Positions 14,768 through 22,293 of a DNA stretch of 28,744 nt are shown here, piece after piece; position 1 is the first letter of the stretch; every line of letters begins with the position of its first letter. The notes under the pieces were generated by a model, which searched no databases, was not told the origin of the DNA, and saw only the letters and a list, made by a program, of their open reading frames with translations. The translations under genes and the position numbers were made by a program. The DNA comes from an uncultured Olsenella sp. (GTDB lineage: Bacteria > Actinomycetota > Coriobacteriia > Coriobacteriales > Atopobiaceae), in NCBI GenBank assembly GCA_947253595.1, contig CAMXZR010000011.1:1-28744 (forward strand). The letters run 5' to 3'.

Positions 14768-15820
14768 ATGAAGCACGCCTGCCGCACGCACGTCGCGCTC
14801 GCAACGGCCTCGACCTGCCTCGCGCTCGGGCTCGGGATGGCCACCGCCACGCCCGCCGTTGCCCAGGACTCGGCGGAATCCGTCGAGATGCAGCGGCTCT
14901 ACAACCCCAACGGAGGGGAGCACTTCTACACCGCAGACGCAGGCGAGGCCAACGAGCTCGCCTCGCTGGGCTGGCAGCACGAGGGCGTCGGCTGGGTTGC
15001 TCCCCGGAGCTCGTCCACGCCGGTCCACCGCCTCTACAACCCCAACGGGGGCGACCACCACTACACCACCAGCGCCGACGAGCGCAACCAGCTGGCCGCG
15101 CTGGGCTGGGTCTACGAGGGGGTCGGCTGGTACTCGAGCGACGGTAGGACCATCGCCGTGCTGCGTCAGTACAACCCCAACGCCGCGTCGGGCTCCCACA
15201 ACTTCACCACCAGCCGGTCCGAGAACGACCAGCTCGTCGAGCGGGGCTGGAACGCCGAGGGGATCGGCTGGTACGCGCTCGCCGAGGGCAGGCCTGCGGT
15301 CGATGGCGCCATCATGGGCGTGAGCGGTGTGACGCCCCAGAGGATGGCGGCCTGGTTCAGGGCCAAGGGCGGCAGCTATCCCACGGAGGTCGAGGCAAGA
15401 GGCGGCGCGGGCAGCATCGACGACTTCACGAGAATCCTCTGCGAGGAGGCGGCGGCGGAAGGCGTGCGGGCCGAGGTGGTGTTCTGCCAGGCCATGCTCG
15501 AGACCGGCTGGCTCAGGTACGGCGGCGACGTCAGGCCCGAGCAGTACAACTACGCCGGCATCGGTGCCACGGGCGGAGGTGCGAGAGGTGCGAGCTTCGG
15601 CAGCGTCCGCGAGGGCCTGCGCGCCCAGGTGCAGCACCTCAAGGCCTACGCCTCCACGGACAAGCTCGCCAACACCCAGGTCGACCCCCGCTTCGGCTAC
15701 GTGACCCGCGGCGTGGCACCCACGGTATACGACCTCGGTGGCAGGTGGGCGGTTCCCGGCGAGACCTACGGCAGGAACATCGTCGCCCTCATGACGGAGC
15801 TCGCCAACTTCAGGGCATAG
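14768..15820 (+). CDS. Secreted glucosaminidase with DUF5648 repeats
   Basis: A 350-residue exported protein. A Sec signal peptide spans about 1-33 and ends ATATPAVAQ. Residues about 40-170 hold three tandem DUF5648 repeats, each with a YNPN, HxYT and G-W-x-x-E-G-x-G-W pattern. A linker leads to a glucosaminidase (GH73/FlgJ-like) domain at about 215-350, with Glu245 in FCQAMLETGWL as the likely acid catalyst and EQYNYAGIGATGGG as the conserved substrate loop. It should cleave N-acetylglucosaminyl bonds in peptidoglycan outside the membrane. The repeats probably bind the envelope or a glycan; their role is not established. It is followed after 40 bp by an amidase with the same repeats, so the two likely act on the same wall. 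Confidence 0.87.
   Translation: MKHACRTHVALATASTCLALGLGMATATPAVAQDSAESVEMQRLYNPNGGEHFYTADAGEANELASLGWQHEGVGWVAPRSSSTPVHRLYNPNGGDHHYTTSADERNQLAALGWVYEGVGWYSSDGRTIAVLRQYNPNAASGSHNFTTSRSENDQLVERGWNAEGIGWYALAEGRPAVDGAIMGVSGVTPQRMAAWFRAKGGSYPTEVEARGGAGSIDDFTRILCEEAAAEGVRAEVVFCQAMLETGWLRYGGDVRPEQYNYAGIGATGGGARGASFGSVREGLRAQVQHLKAYASTDKLANTQVDPRFGYVTRGVAPTVYDLGGRWAVPGETYGRNIVALMTELANFRA
15019..15288 (+). repeat. Long direct repeat, copy A (DUF5648 coding)
   Basis: This 270-bp segment aligns without gaps to 16391-16660, offset exactly 1372 bp. Most differences fall in a short stretch near the middle (about 15134-15162). It encodes repeats two and three of the glucosaminidase. Confidence 0.85.
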
Positions 15821-15860
15821 CAATGCGAGGCGGGCGCAGCCCGCACCAACGACGGAACGG

Positions 15861-17243
15861 ATGTGTTCGATGACATTGAAGGACAAGGGAACGAAGCCCC
15901 TCCTTGCCCTGGCCCTCGCCCTCGCGCTGGGGCTGGGCGTGACCCCCGCCTGGGCCAGCGAGCCAACGGAGGGGCAGGCCGCACCCATCGCCGCAGCAGC
16001 GACCGAGCAGGACCCGACCATTGCCACGGCTGCGGAGGAGCAGGGCCAGAACATCGCCGCGACCGCGACGGAACAGGCGGAGGAGCCCACACCTCCCGCC
16101 GCCGACGGTTCCCAGGAGACCGAGTCCACCGCCGCGGCGACTGACGACGAGCTTGCGAACGCGGGTGCAGACGCGGACGAGGTCGGCACGGACGAGCCGC
16201 AGGCGGTGAGCGAGACCGCGACCCTGCTCCGCTCATCTGCCAGAGGCGGGTCGGTCGAGATGATGCGGCTCTACAACCCCAACTCCGGTGAGCACTTCTA
16301 CACCGGCAGCAGCGACGAGTGCTATGCCCTTCGCGTCGCGGGCTGGAGCCTCGAGGGCGTCGGCTGGGTGGCCCCAGCCTCGTCGAACGTGCCGGTCTAC
16401 CGCCTCTACAACCCCAACGGGGGCGACCACCACTACACCACCAGCGCCGACGAGCGCGACCAGCTGGCCGCGCTGGGCTGGGTCTACGAGGGCGTAGGCT
16501 GGTACTCCGACGCAGGCGAGGCCGTCCCCCTGCTGCGCCAGTACAACCCCAACGCCACCTCGGGCTCCCACAACTTCACCACCAGCCGGTCCGAGAACGA
16601 CCAGCTCGTCGAGAGGGGCTGGAACGCCGAGGGGATCGGCTGGTACGCGCTCGCCGAGGGTCGCAAGCTCAGCTCGGAGGAGAAGAGCTTCATCTACATC
16701 GATGCGGGGCATGGGTATCAGAGCAACAAGGCAACCAAGTGGGACCCCGGCGCATGCAGCGGCGGGCACTCCGAGGCAAAGCTGACCCACGAGCTCGCGC
16801 CTCTGGTCGCGAGGTACGCGCGCGAGCTCTATGGCCTTAACGTCTTCTGCAACGTGGACGAGGGGCCCTCCCTGGTCGACTACTCGGGACGAATGGCGGA
16901 CGCGAAAGGGCGCGGCTGCACCTCGCTCGTCTCCATCCACTTCAACGCCGGCGGCGGGAGCGGCTACGAGAGCTATCGTCACAGTAAGGTGTCCAACCCC
17001 CGCTCCGCGCAGCTCCAGTCCATCATGCACGCGCAGCTGGAAAGCACCGGCCTGCGCAACCGCGGGATGCAGAAGGCCGAGATCGCCATCGTGAGCGGGC
17101 GCAACGGGGGCCTGCCCGCGACTCTGCTCGAGATCTGCTTCATCGACAACCCCTACGACGTCAGGCAGTACATGGACAGGCGCGACAAGGTGGCCCGTGC
17201 CCTGGCCAAGGGCCTCTACGAGGCCGCCAAGGCGGACTTCTGA
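15861..17243 (+). CDS. Secreted N-acetylmuramoyl-L-alanine amidase with DUF5648 repeats
   Basis: A 460-residue exported protein. A signal peptide covers about 1-33 (hydrophobic LLALALALALGLGV, cleavage after AWA). Residues about 34-125 are an Ala/Glu/Thr/Asp-rich disordered linker. Three DUF5648 repeats follow (about 134-268), nearly identical in repeats two and three to those of the preceding gene. The Amidase_3 catalytic domain spans about 277-457, with zinc ligands His284 (DAGHG), Glu305 (GHSEAKLT) and His360 (SIHFNAG), and catalytic Glu424 (TLLEICF). It cuts the bond between muramic acid and the stem peptide. Start ATG at 15861 or at 15870 (MTLKDKG); the upstream GGAACGG does not decide between them. 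The stop is TGA, one of two non-overlapping TGA stops here. Confidence 0.9.
   Translation: MCSMTLKDKGTKPLLALALALALGLGVTPAWASEPTEGQAAPIAAAATEQDPTIATAAEEQGQNIAATATEQAEEPTPPAADGSQETESTAAATDDELANAGADADEVGTDEPQAVSETATLLRSSARGGSVEMMRLYNPNSGEHFYTGSSDECYALRVAGWSLEGVGWVAPASSNVPVYRLYNPNGGDHHYTTSADERDQLAALGWVYEGVGWYSDAGEAVPLLRQYNPNATSGSHNFTTSRSENDQLVERGWNAEGIGWYALAEGRKLSSEEKSFIYIDAGHGYQSNKATKWDPGACSGGHSEAKLTHELAPLVARYARELYGLNVFCNVDEGPSLVDYSGRMADAKGRGCTSLVSIHFNAGGGSGYESYRHSKVSNPRSAQLQSIMHAQLESTGLRNRGMQKAEIAIVSGRNGGLPATLLEICFIDNPYDVRQYMDRRDKVARALAKGLYEAAKADF
16391..16660 (+). repeat. Long direct repeat, copy B (DUF5648 coding)
   Basis: Gap-free partner of 15019-15288, encoding repeats two and three of the amidase. 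The flanking linker and catalytic regions of the two genes are unrelated, so similarity stops sharply at 16660, directly after the last repeat. Confidence 0.85.
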
Positions 17244-17281
17244 TACGCGCGCAGCACGCTCCATCCCTGAGGAGGACGCAA

Positions 17282-17896
17282 ATGAGAAGGAACGGACTCG
17301 CGGCACGCATGGCGGGACTCGCGCTGGCAGGACTCCTGGCCCTCAGCCCCCTGGCGCTCGTGGGATGTGACGGGCAACAGGCCAGCACGCCCACTACGGG
17401 CGACTCGCAGCAGACGGATTCGAAGGACTCGAAGCCAGACGCGATGACCCCAGACTCCGACGGCAAGGCGCCGACGGACGCCGTCACTGCCGACATGGGG
17501 CAGGGAGACGCGCTCGTCTCGCTCACCAACTCGCTCGGCTTCGACCTCACCTCCATTAGCGTGAAGGCCTCGGACGCCGAGGACTTCGACGCCAAGAACG
17601 TCTTCGAGGGCGTCGACTTCGCTGACGGCAGCACCAAGACCCTCGGATACCACGCTGTGGAGGGGGCCAAGGGCTATGACCTCAAGCTCAACGTGAGCGT
17701 CGACGGCTTCTTCCTGGTCAGAGACGTGGACCTCGCCAACGCCAAGGACGTGAGGCTCCTCATGGACGAGGGCGTCGCCTACGTCAGCTACACCGACGCG
17801 ACGACGGGCGAGGAGAGGAACAACCACGATGCGGCGGTGGAGGCCGCCATGGACCACGACCTCCCGACCTATGACAAGCAGACCCAGGCCGGGTAG
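17282..17896 (+). CDS. Predicted lipoprotein of unknown function
   Basis: A 204-residue protein with a lipoprotein signal peptide: basic MRRNGLAARM, a hydrophobic core, and lipobox LALVGC, with Cys29 as the lipidation site. Residues about 30-75 are a polar Ser/Thr/Asp/Gln linker. The globular part (about 78-190) starts ALVSLTNSLGFDLTSISVKA, a pattern suggestive of a small beta-sandwich, but I do not recognise the family. GAGGAGG lies six to seven bases before the ATG. It follows the amidase after 38 bp and probably shares its transcript, then a terminator follows. It is anchored on the outer face of the membrane; a partner role with the two wall hydrolases is possible but unproven. Confidence 0.75.
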   Translation: MRRNGLAARMAGLALAGLLALSPLALVGCDGQQASTPTTGDSQQTDSKDSKPDAMTPDSDGKAPTDAVTADMGQGDALVSLTNSLGFDLTSISVKASDAEDFDAKNVFEGVDFADGSTKTLGYHAVEGAKGYDLKLNVSVDGFFLVRDVDLANAKDVRLLMDEGVAYVSYTDATTGEERNNHDAAVEAAMDHDLPTYDKQTQAG

Positions 17897-17954
17897 CCTC
17901 GCGCGCACATTACGGATGAACTGCGCGCGATTCCACAAAAGGCCAGCTTATGAC

Positions 17955-17994
17955 GAGGGGCCGCGCAGGCCGCGATTTGGCTGCGCGGCCCCTC
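17955..17994 (+). terminator. Terminator after the hydrolase/lipoprotein group
   Basis: GAGGGGCCGCGCAG (17955-17968) and CTGCGCGGCCCCTC (17981-17994) form a perfect 14-bp stem with a 12-base loop, followed by TTGCT. It lies 58 bp after the lipoprotein stop and should end the rightward transcript from 14768. Confidence 0.8.
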
Positions 17995-18099
17995 TTGCTA
18001 CCGTCCGCCCATTTGGCGCGCCAGCGCGCGCCCCAAGTCATTTCTGGGCTAGTACACTTGCAGCTTAAGTCTGTCTTTCCCGAACGCTCCGGAGGTCAC

Positions 18100-18507
18100 A
18101 TGAACGCGAACCTCAGCAAGATCAAGTACGTCTCCATCGCCGCCCTCGTCCTGGGTGTCGCGGGGCTCTTCCTGGCCGTCCTCTCGCTCGCGCAGACGCC
18201 GCTGCTCGCCGCGCGCTGGGCCTTCGCCGTGGGCTCGGCCTGCTCGGTCGCCCTGGGCGTTCACTGCCTCACCCTGCTGGGAGGGGTCGCCGTGGGCCAG
18301 CGCGTCCGAGGCGCGGCGTCCGTCTCCCTCCTCGTGAGCCTCTTCTGCTCCTTCGTGGTGGTGGTACCTCCCCAGAAGGCCGCTCGCCTCCCCCTGCACC
18401 TGCTGCTCATCATGCTCATCATGGCGGCTGCGCTCGTGCTCTACACCACCGGTCGCGAGGCGGCGGCGCTCGAGCGCATCGGGAGCAGGAAGGCAAAGGC
18501 CAAGTAG
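18100..18507 (+). CDS. Small four-helix membrane protein, unknown
   Basis: A 135-residue integral membrane protein with four predicted helices: about 10-31, 39-66, 72-92 and 98-117. The C-terminus is basic (RIGSRKAKAK) and probably cytoplasmic. No family motif is recognised. The ATG at 18100-18102 has GGAGG five bases upstream; an in-frame continuation back to 17950 would cross the terminator stem and is rejected as the start. It stands between two hairpins, so it is probably transcribed alone. Confidence 0.65.
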   Translation: MNANLSKIKYVSIAALVLGVAGLFLAVLSLAQTPLLAARWAFAVGSACSVALGVHCLTLLGGVAVGQRVRGAASVSLLVSLFCSFVVVVPPQKAARLPLHLLLIMLIMAAALVLYTTGREAAALERIGSRKAKAK

Positions 18508-18561
18508 CGGCATTATTGGCACGGTTCACGGCTTAGCGGCACATGCATCTGGGTAGCCTGT

Positions 18562-18582
18562 AGCGGGTCTTCGGACCCCGCT
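18562..18582 (+). terminator. Hairpin with TTCG loop after the small membrane protein
   Basis: AGCGGGTC and GACCCCGCT pair, with one bulged base, across a TTCG tetraloop. It lies 54 bp after the stop codon and 35 bp before the ZIP transporter start. It could be a weak terminator or a leader hairpin of the ZIP mRNA. There is no U-run. Confidence 0.4.
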
Positions 18583-18617
18583 CGACTTGTATGCAAACAA
18601 CCGACAGGAGCACTCAT

Positions 18618-19292
18618 ATGCCAGAGGTCGCACAGGGACTCGCCATCCCCTTCGCCGGAACCACGCTGGGTGCCGCGACGGTCTTCTTCGCGCGCAGGCA
18701 GATGGGCCGGGAGGTCCAGCGCGCGCTCACTGGCTTCGCGGCGGGCGTCATGGTCGCCGCCTCCATCTGGAGCCTCCTCATCCCCGCCATTAACGACTCC
18801 GCCGCGATGGGCAACCTCGCGTTCTTGCCTGCCTTCACGGGCTTCTGGGCGGGGGTGCTCTTCCTGCTCCTGCTTGACAGCATCCTCCCCCACCTGCACC
18901 TGAGCGCGAGGGACGACAAGCCCGAGGGTATCAAGACCCGACTTCAGCGCACCACCTTCATGGTGCTCGCGGTGACCATACAGAACTTCCCCGAGGGTGC
19001 CATAATCTCGCTTCCCCTGCGCGCCGAGGGAACGAGCAAGGCCCGTGCCTTCCTGGGCGGTTTCCTGTCCGGGGTGGTCGAGCCCATCGGAGCCATCCTC
19101 ACCATCGTCGCGGCGCGCCAGGTCGTGCCCTTCCTCCCCTACCTCCTGAGCTTTGCCGCGGGAGCCATGATGTACGTCGTGGTGGAGGAGCTCGTCCCCG
19201 AGATGAGCGAGGGGGAGCACTCCAACGTGGGCGTGATCACATTCGCCCTCGGCTTCACCATCATGATGGCCCTGGACGTGGCCCTGGGCTGA
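18618..19292 (+). CDS. ZIP-family metal transporter
   Basis: A 224-residue polytopic protein of the ZIP family (GufA/ZupT-like). The transmembrane 4 motif is AVTIQNFPEGAIISLPLRAEG (Asn123, Pro125, Glu126) and transmembrane 5 has GGFLSGVVEPIGA (Glu155), the metal-binding helices. Gln122 stands where many ZIP proteins have His; I recall this IQNFPEG form as typical of a bacterial subgroup, so the protein is probably active. The cytoplasmic loop is short with HLHLS, a possible metal-binding patch. Import of zinc or another divalent metal is expected. ATG 18618 is chosen because AGGAG lies seven bases upstream; an ATG at 18591 has no such site. Neighbouring genes do not suggest the substrate. Confidence 0.85.
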   Translation: MPEVAQGLAIPFAGTTLGAATVFFARRQMGREVQRALTGFAAGVMVAASIWSLLIPAINDSAAMGNLAFLPAFTGFWAGVLFLLLLDSILPHLHLSARDDKPEGIKTRLQRTTFMVLAVTIQNFPEGAIISLPLRAEGTSKARAFLGGFLSGVVEPIGAILTIVAARQVVPFLPYLLSFAAGAMMYVVVEELVPEMSEGEHSNVGVITFALGFTIMMALDVALG

Positions 19293-19304
19293 GGCCTAGG
19301 CCTC
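19291..19304. repeat. 14-bp perfect palindrome at the ZIP/proS convergence
   Basis: GAGGCCTAGGCCTC reads the same on both strands and overlaps the last two bases of the ZIP stop codon. With no loop it is a poor terminator. A related CCTAGGCC recurs at the proS stop (19364-19371). The role is unknown. Confidence 0.4.
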
Positions 19305-19364
19305 CAGGAGCCGCGGACGCGAGCTCCCCGTAGTCCATCCCTCTCTCCCAGAGCCAGGCGTCTC

Positions 19365-21065
19365 CTAGGCCCTCTGCCCCTCGACCATGCCCGCGAGGAC
19401 CGAGACAAGCTCGTCGATGGCAAGCTCTCTGCGCTCTCCCGTCGCGCGGACCTTGAGTTCGACCCTACCGTTCTTGATGGCCTTCTTGCCGCAGACCACC
19501 TGGAAGGGGAAGCCCATGAGGTCGGCGTCGTTGAACTTGACGCCCGGACGCTCCTTGCGGTCGTCCACGACGACCTCGACGCCACGACCGACGAGCTCCC
19601 CGGCGAGGCGGTCGGCGACGGGCCAGACCAGGTCGTCGTGGACGTCCAGGGGAATCACCTCGACCTCGTACGGCGCGACCGAGACGGGCCAGCAGATGCC
19701 GTGCTCGTCGTGATGCTGCTCAACAACTGCGGCGAGCGTACGCGAGACGCCGATGCCGTAGCAACCCATGAGGAAGGGCCTCTCCCTGCCGTCCTCGTCG
19801 GCGAAGGTGGCACCCATGGCCTCGGAGTACTTGGTGCCCAGCTGAAACACCTGGCTCACCTCGATGCCCCTGGCCGCCGCAAGGGGCGCGCCGCAGTGCG
19901 GGCAGGAATCCCCCTCGCGGGCACTCGCGAGGTCGACCCACTCGTCCACCTCGAAGTCGCGGCCGGGGCGTGCGCCCAGGAGATGCTGGCCCTCCTCGTT
20001 TGCCCCCACGACCCAGCTCGTGGAGTCGCGCAGGCTGACGTCAGCCACCACGCGGACGCCCTGCGCCACGCCGACGGGTCCCATGAAGCCCGCGACCAGA
20101 CCCGCGCGGGCAAGGTCTTTGTCCCCCATCATGCGGTAGTGGCCGAAGGCGTGCTCGGCCTTGACCCCGTTGAGCTCGTGGTCGCCCGGCAGGACGACCA
20201 GAACCAGGCCATCGTCCTCCGCCTGGAGGGCGACCGACTTGCGGCAGGCGGCCTCCTCGACGCCGAGGAAGGCGGCGAGGGCCAAGACGCTGCCTTCGAT
20301 GGGCGTGGCGACCTTCTGGAGCGTGCCGTCGCCGGGACCCTCCAGCACGCGGATGCCCGCCGTGGCAACCTCGGTGTCTGCAGCGAAGCCGCAGGCGTCG
20401 CAGTACACGAGCTCTGCCTCGCCGGCGTCCGCGAGGGCCATGAACTCGACGGAGGTGTCGCCACCGATCTGGCCGGAGTCCGCGACCACGGGAAGCGCGC
20501 GCAGCCCGCAGCGCGCGCAGACGTTCGCATAGGCGGCCTTCTCCTGGTCGTAGCACTCCTGCAGCGACTCCTGGGTCGCACTGAAGGAATAGGCGTCCTT
20601 CATGATGAACTCGCGGCCGCGCATGAGGCCGAAGCGGGGCCTGAGCTCGTCACGGAACTTGTCCTGGATCTGGTACAGCGTGACGGGAAGCTGCTTGTAG
20701 GAGCGCAGCTCGCCGCGAACGAGGTCGGTGAAGGTCTCCTCGTGGGTGGGGCCGAGCGCGAAGCCGCGGTCGTGACGGTCGGTGATGCGCATGAGCTCGG
20801 GGCCGTACGCCGCCCAGCGGCCGGACTGCCGCCAGAGCTCGCCGTCAGTGAGGACGGGCACCTGCATCTCCTGGGCGCCTATGGCCTCCATCTCGTCCCG
20901 GATGATGGCCTCGATCTTGCGCAGGGACCTCCATGCCAGGGGGAGATAGCTGTAGAGCCCCGCCGCACCCTTGCGGATCATGCCCGCGCGCAGGAGCAGG
21001 CGGTGGCTGGCCAGTTCCGCGTCCGCGGGGTCCTCCTTGAGGGTGGGCGCGTACAGCCTCGACAT
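19365..21065 (-). CDS. proS: Prolyl-tRNA synthetase (bacterial type, with editing insert)
   Basis: A 566-residue class II synthetase. Motif 1 region is MIRKGAAGLYSYLPLAWRSL; motif 2 is FRDELRPRFGLMRGREFIMKDAYSF; motif 3 is GCYGIGVSRTLAAVVEQ. An INS-type editing domain lies between motifs 2 and 3 (about 225-400), containing GDHELNGVKAE, so it should clear mischarged alanine. The C-terminal anticodon-binding domain starts near VEVIPLDV. It charges tRNA-Pro in the cytoplasm. ATG 21063-21065 aligns with family N-termini (MSRLYAPTLKEDPADAE) but has a weak ribosome-binding site; an in-frame TTG at 21081-21083 has GGAAGG eight bases upstream and would add six residues. It is the last gene of the leftward housekeeping run. 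Confidence 0.95.
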   Translation of the reverse strand: MSRLYAPTLKEDPADAELASHRLLLRAGMIRKGAAGLYSYLPLAWRSLRKIEAIIRDEMEAIGAQEMQVPVLTDGELWRQSGRWAAYGPELMRITDRHDRGFALGPTHEETFTDLVRGELRSYKQLPVTLYQIQDKFRDELRPRFGLMRGREFIMKDAYSFSATQESLQECYDQEKAAYANVCARCGLRALPVVADSGQIGGDTSVEFMALADAGEAELVYCDACGFAADTEVATAGIRVLEGPGDGTLQKVATPIEGSVLALAAFLGVEEAACRKSVALQAEDDGLVLVVLPGDHELNGVKAEHAFGHYRMMGDKDLARAGLVAGFMGPVGVAQGVRVVADVSLRDSTSWVVGANEEGQHLLGARPGRDFEVDEWVDLASAREGDSCPHCGAPLAAARGIEVSQVFQLGTKYSEAMGATFADEDGRERPFLMGCYGIGVSRTLAAVVEQHHDEHGICWPVSVAPYEVEVIPLDVHDDLVWPVADRLAGELVGRGVEVVVDDRKERPGVKFNDADLMGFPFQVVCGKKAIKNGRVELKVRATGERRELAIDELVSVLAGMVEGQRA

Positions 21066-21170
21066 CTTCTCGTAGCTTCTCAACCTACGTTCCTTCCTTA
21101 CTTGGCTTGCTCCGGATCCGTCCGGACGGCTCGACCTGAACATGATACGCCCCGCGAAGGGGCTCCGCCC

Positions 21171-22283
21171 CTAAGCCTTGCCTCCGTAGCGCCCTTCGAT
21201 CTCGCGGAAGAGCTCGTCCACGATCTGGCCCTCGGGCACCCTGCGGATGGGCTCCCCGTTCTGGAAGAGGAGCCCCTGGCCCCGGCCGCAGGCGACCCCA
21301 AGATCGGCGTCCCGCGCCTCTCCCGGACCGTTAACCACGCAGCCCATGACCGCGACCGAGATGGGGGCCTCGACCTCCTGGAGGCGCGCCGAGACCTGCT
21401 CGGCCATGCCGATGAGGTCCACCTGGCAGCGCCCGCAGGTGGGACAGGACACGAGCTCGGGGTGGAGGCGCCTCATGCCCAGGGCCGAGAGCAGGTCCCA
21501 GGCGATGCGGACCTCCTCGACGGGATCGGCCGTGAGCGAGAGCCTGAGGGTGTCCCCTATGCCCTGCTCGAGGAGGATCCCCACGCCCGCGCAGTTCTTG
21601 ACGGTGCCCTGCCGGAGCGTCCCCGCCTCGGTCACGCCCACGTGGAGCGGCACCTTGGGGAGTCGGCGCGAGAGCTCGCGGTAGGTGGCGAGCGTCGTGG
21701 GCACCGAGTGCGCCTTGGCGGAGAGGACCAGGTCGCGAAAGCCGCGCTCCTCGAAGTGGCGAACGAAGGCCTCGGCCGAGGCAACGAGCTTCTGGGGCAG
21801 GGTGAGGTCTTGCCTCCGGTCGACCTCGCGGTCGAGGGAGCCGGCATTCACGCCGATGCGGATGGGTATTCCCGCAGAGCCCGCCTCGTCGATCACGGCG
21901 TCGACGCGCTCGAAGGAGCCGATGTTGCCCGGGTTGATGCGCAGGGCCGCTGCACCCCTGCGGCAGGCCTCGATGGCGAGCCGGTAGTCGAAGTGGATGT
22001 CGGCCACTACGGGAAGCGGACTCCGGGCGCAGACCTCGCCGAAGCCGTCGAGGGCAGAGGCGTCGGGGATGGCAACGCGGATGATCTCGCAGCCCTCGGC
22101 GGCGAGGCCCTCGATCTGGGCCAACGTCGAGGCGGCGTCCGAGGTCTTGGTGGTGCACATGGACTGGACCGAGACGGGCGCGCCCCCTCCCACGGGGACC
22201 CCACCCACCATGACCTGGTGCGTGAGCTCGCGGGAGGGACGTTCCCGCCCCCCTGTTGGCGATTCCGTGAACTTCTCTTCCAT
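21171..22283 (-). CDS. ispG: 4-hydroxy-3-methylbut-2-en-1-yl diphosphate synthase
   Basis: A 370-residue IspG (GcpE). It converts methylerythritol cyclodiphosphate to HMBPP, the next-to-last step of the MEP isoprenoid pathway, with a 4Fe-4S cluster. The cluster ligands are visible: CPTCGR supplies two cysteines, MGCVVNGPGEA supplies the third cysteine and the glutamate. The N-terminal barrel has SVQSMCTTKTSDAASTLAQI and VADIHFDYRLA. Start ATG 22281-22283 is 10 bp after the rseP stop with AGG nine bases upstream. With dxr two genes upstream, two MEP steps are in one operon. Confidence 0.95.
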   Translation of the reverse strand: MEEKFTESPTGGRERPSRELTHQVMVGGVPVGGGAPVSVQSMCTTKTSDAASTLAQIEGLAAEGCEIIRVAIPDASALDGFGEVCARSPLPVVADIHFDYRLAIEACRRGAAALRINPGNIGSFERVDAVIDEAGSAGIPIRIGVNAGSLDREVDRRQDLTLPQKLVASAEAFVRHFEERGFRDLVLSAKAHSVPTTLATYRELSRRLPKVPLHVGVTEAGTLRQGTVKNCAGVGILLEQGIGDTLRLSLTADPVEEVRIAWDLLSALGMRRLHPELVSCPTCGRCQVDLIGMAEQVSARLQEVEAPISVAVMGCVVNGPGEARDADLGVACGRGQGLLFQNGEPIRRVPEGQIVDELFREIEGRYGGKA

Positions 22284-22293
22284 GCGAGTCGAC

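Noticed and set aside
18978..18998. ZIP transporter has Gln in place of His in the transmembrane 4 HNxPEG motif.
   Set aside because: I recall the IQNFPEGAIIS form from a whole bacterial ZIP subgroup, and all other metal-site residues are present, so it is probably a subgroup trait rather than a defect.
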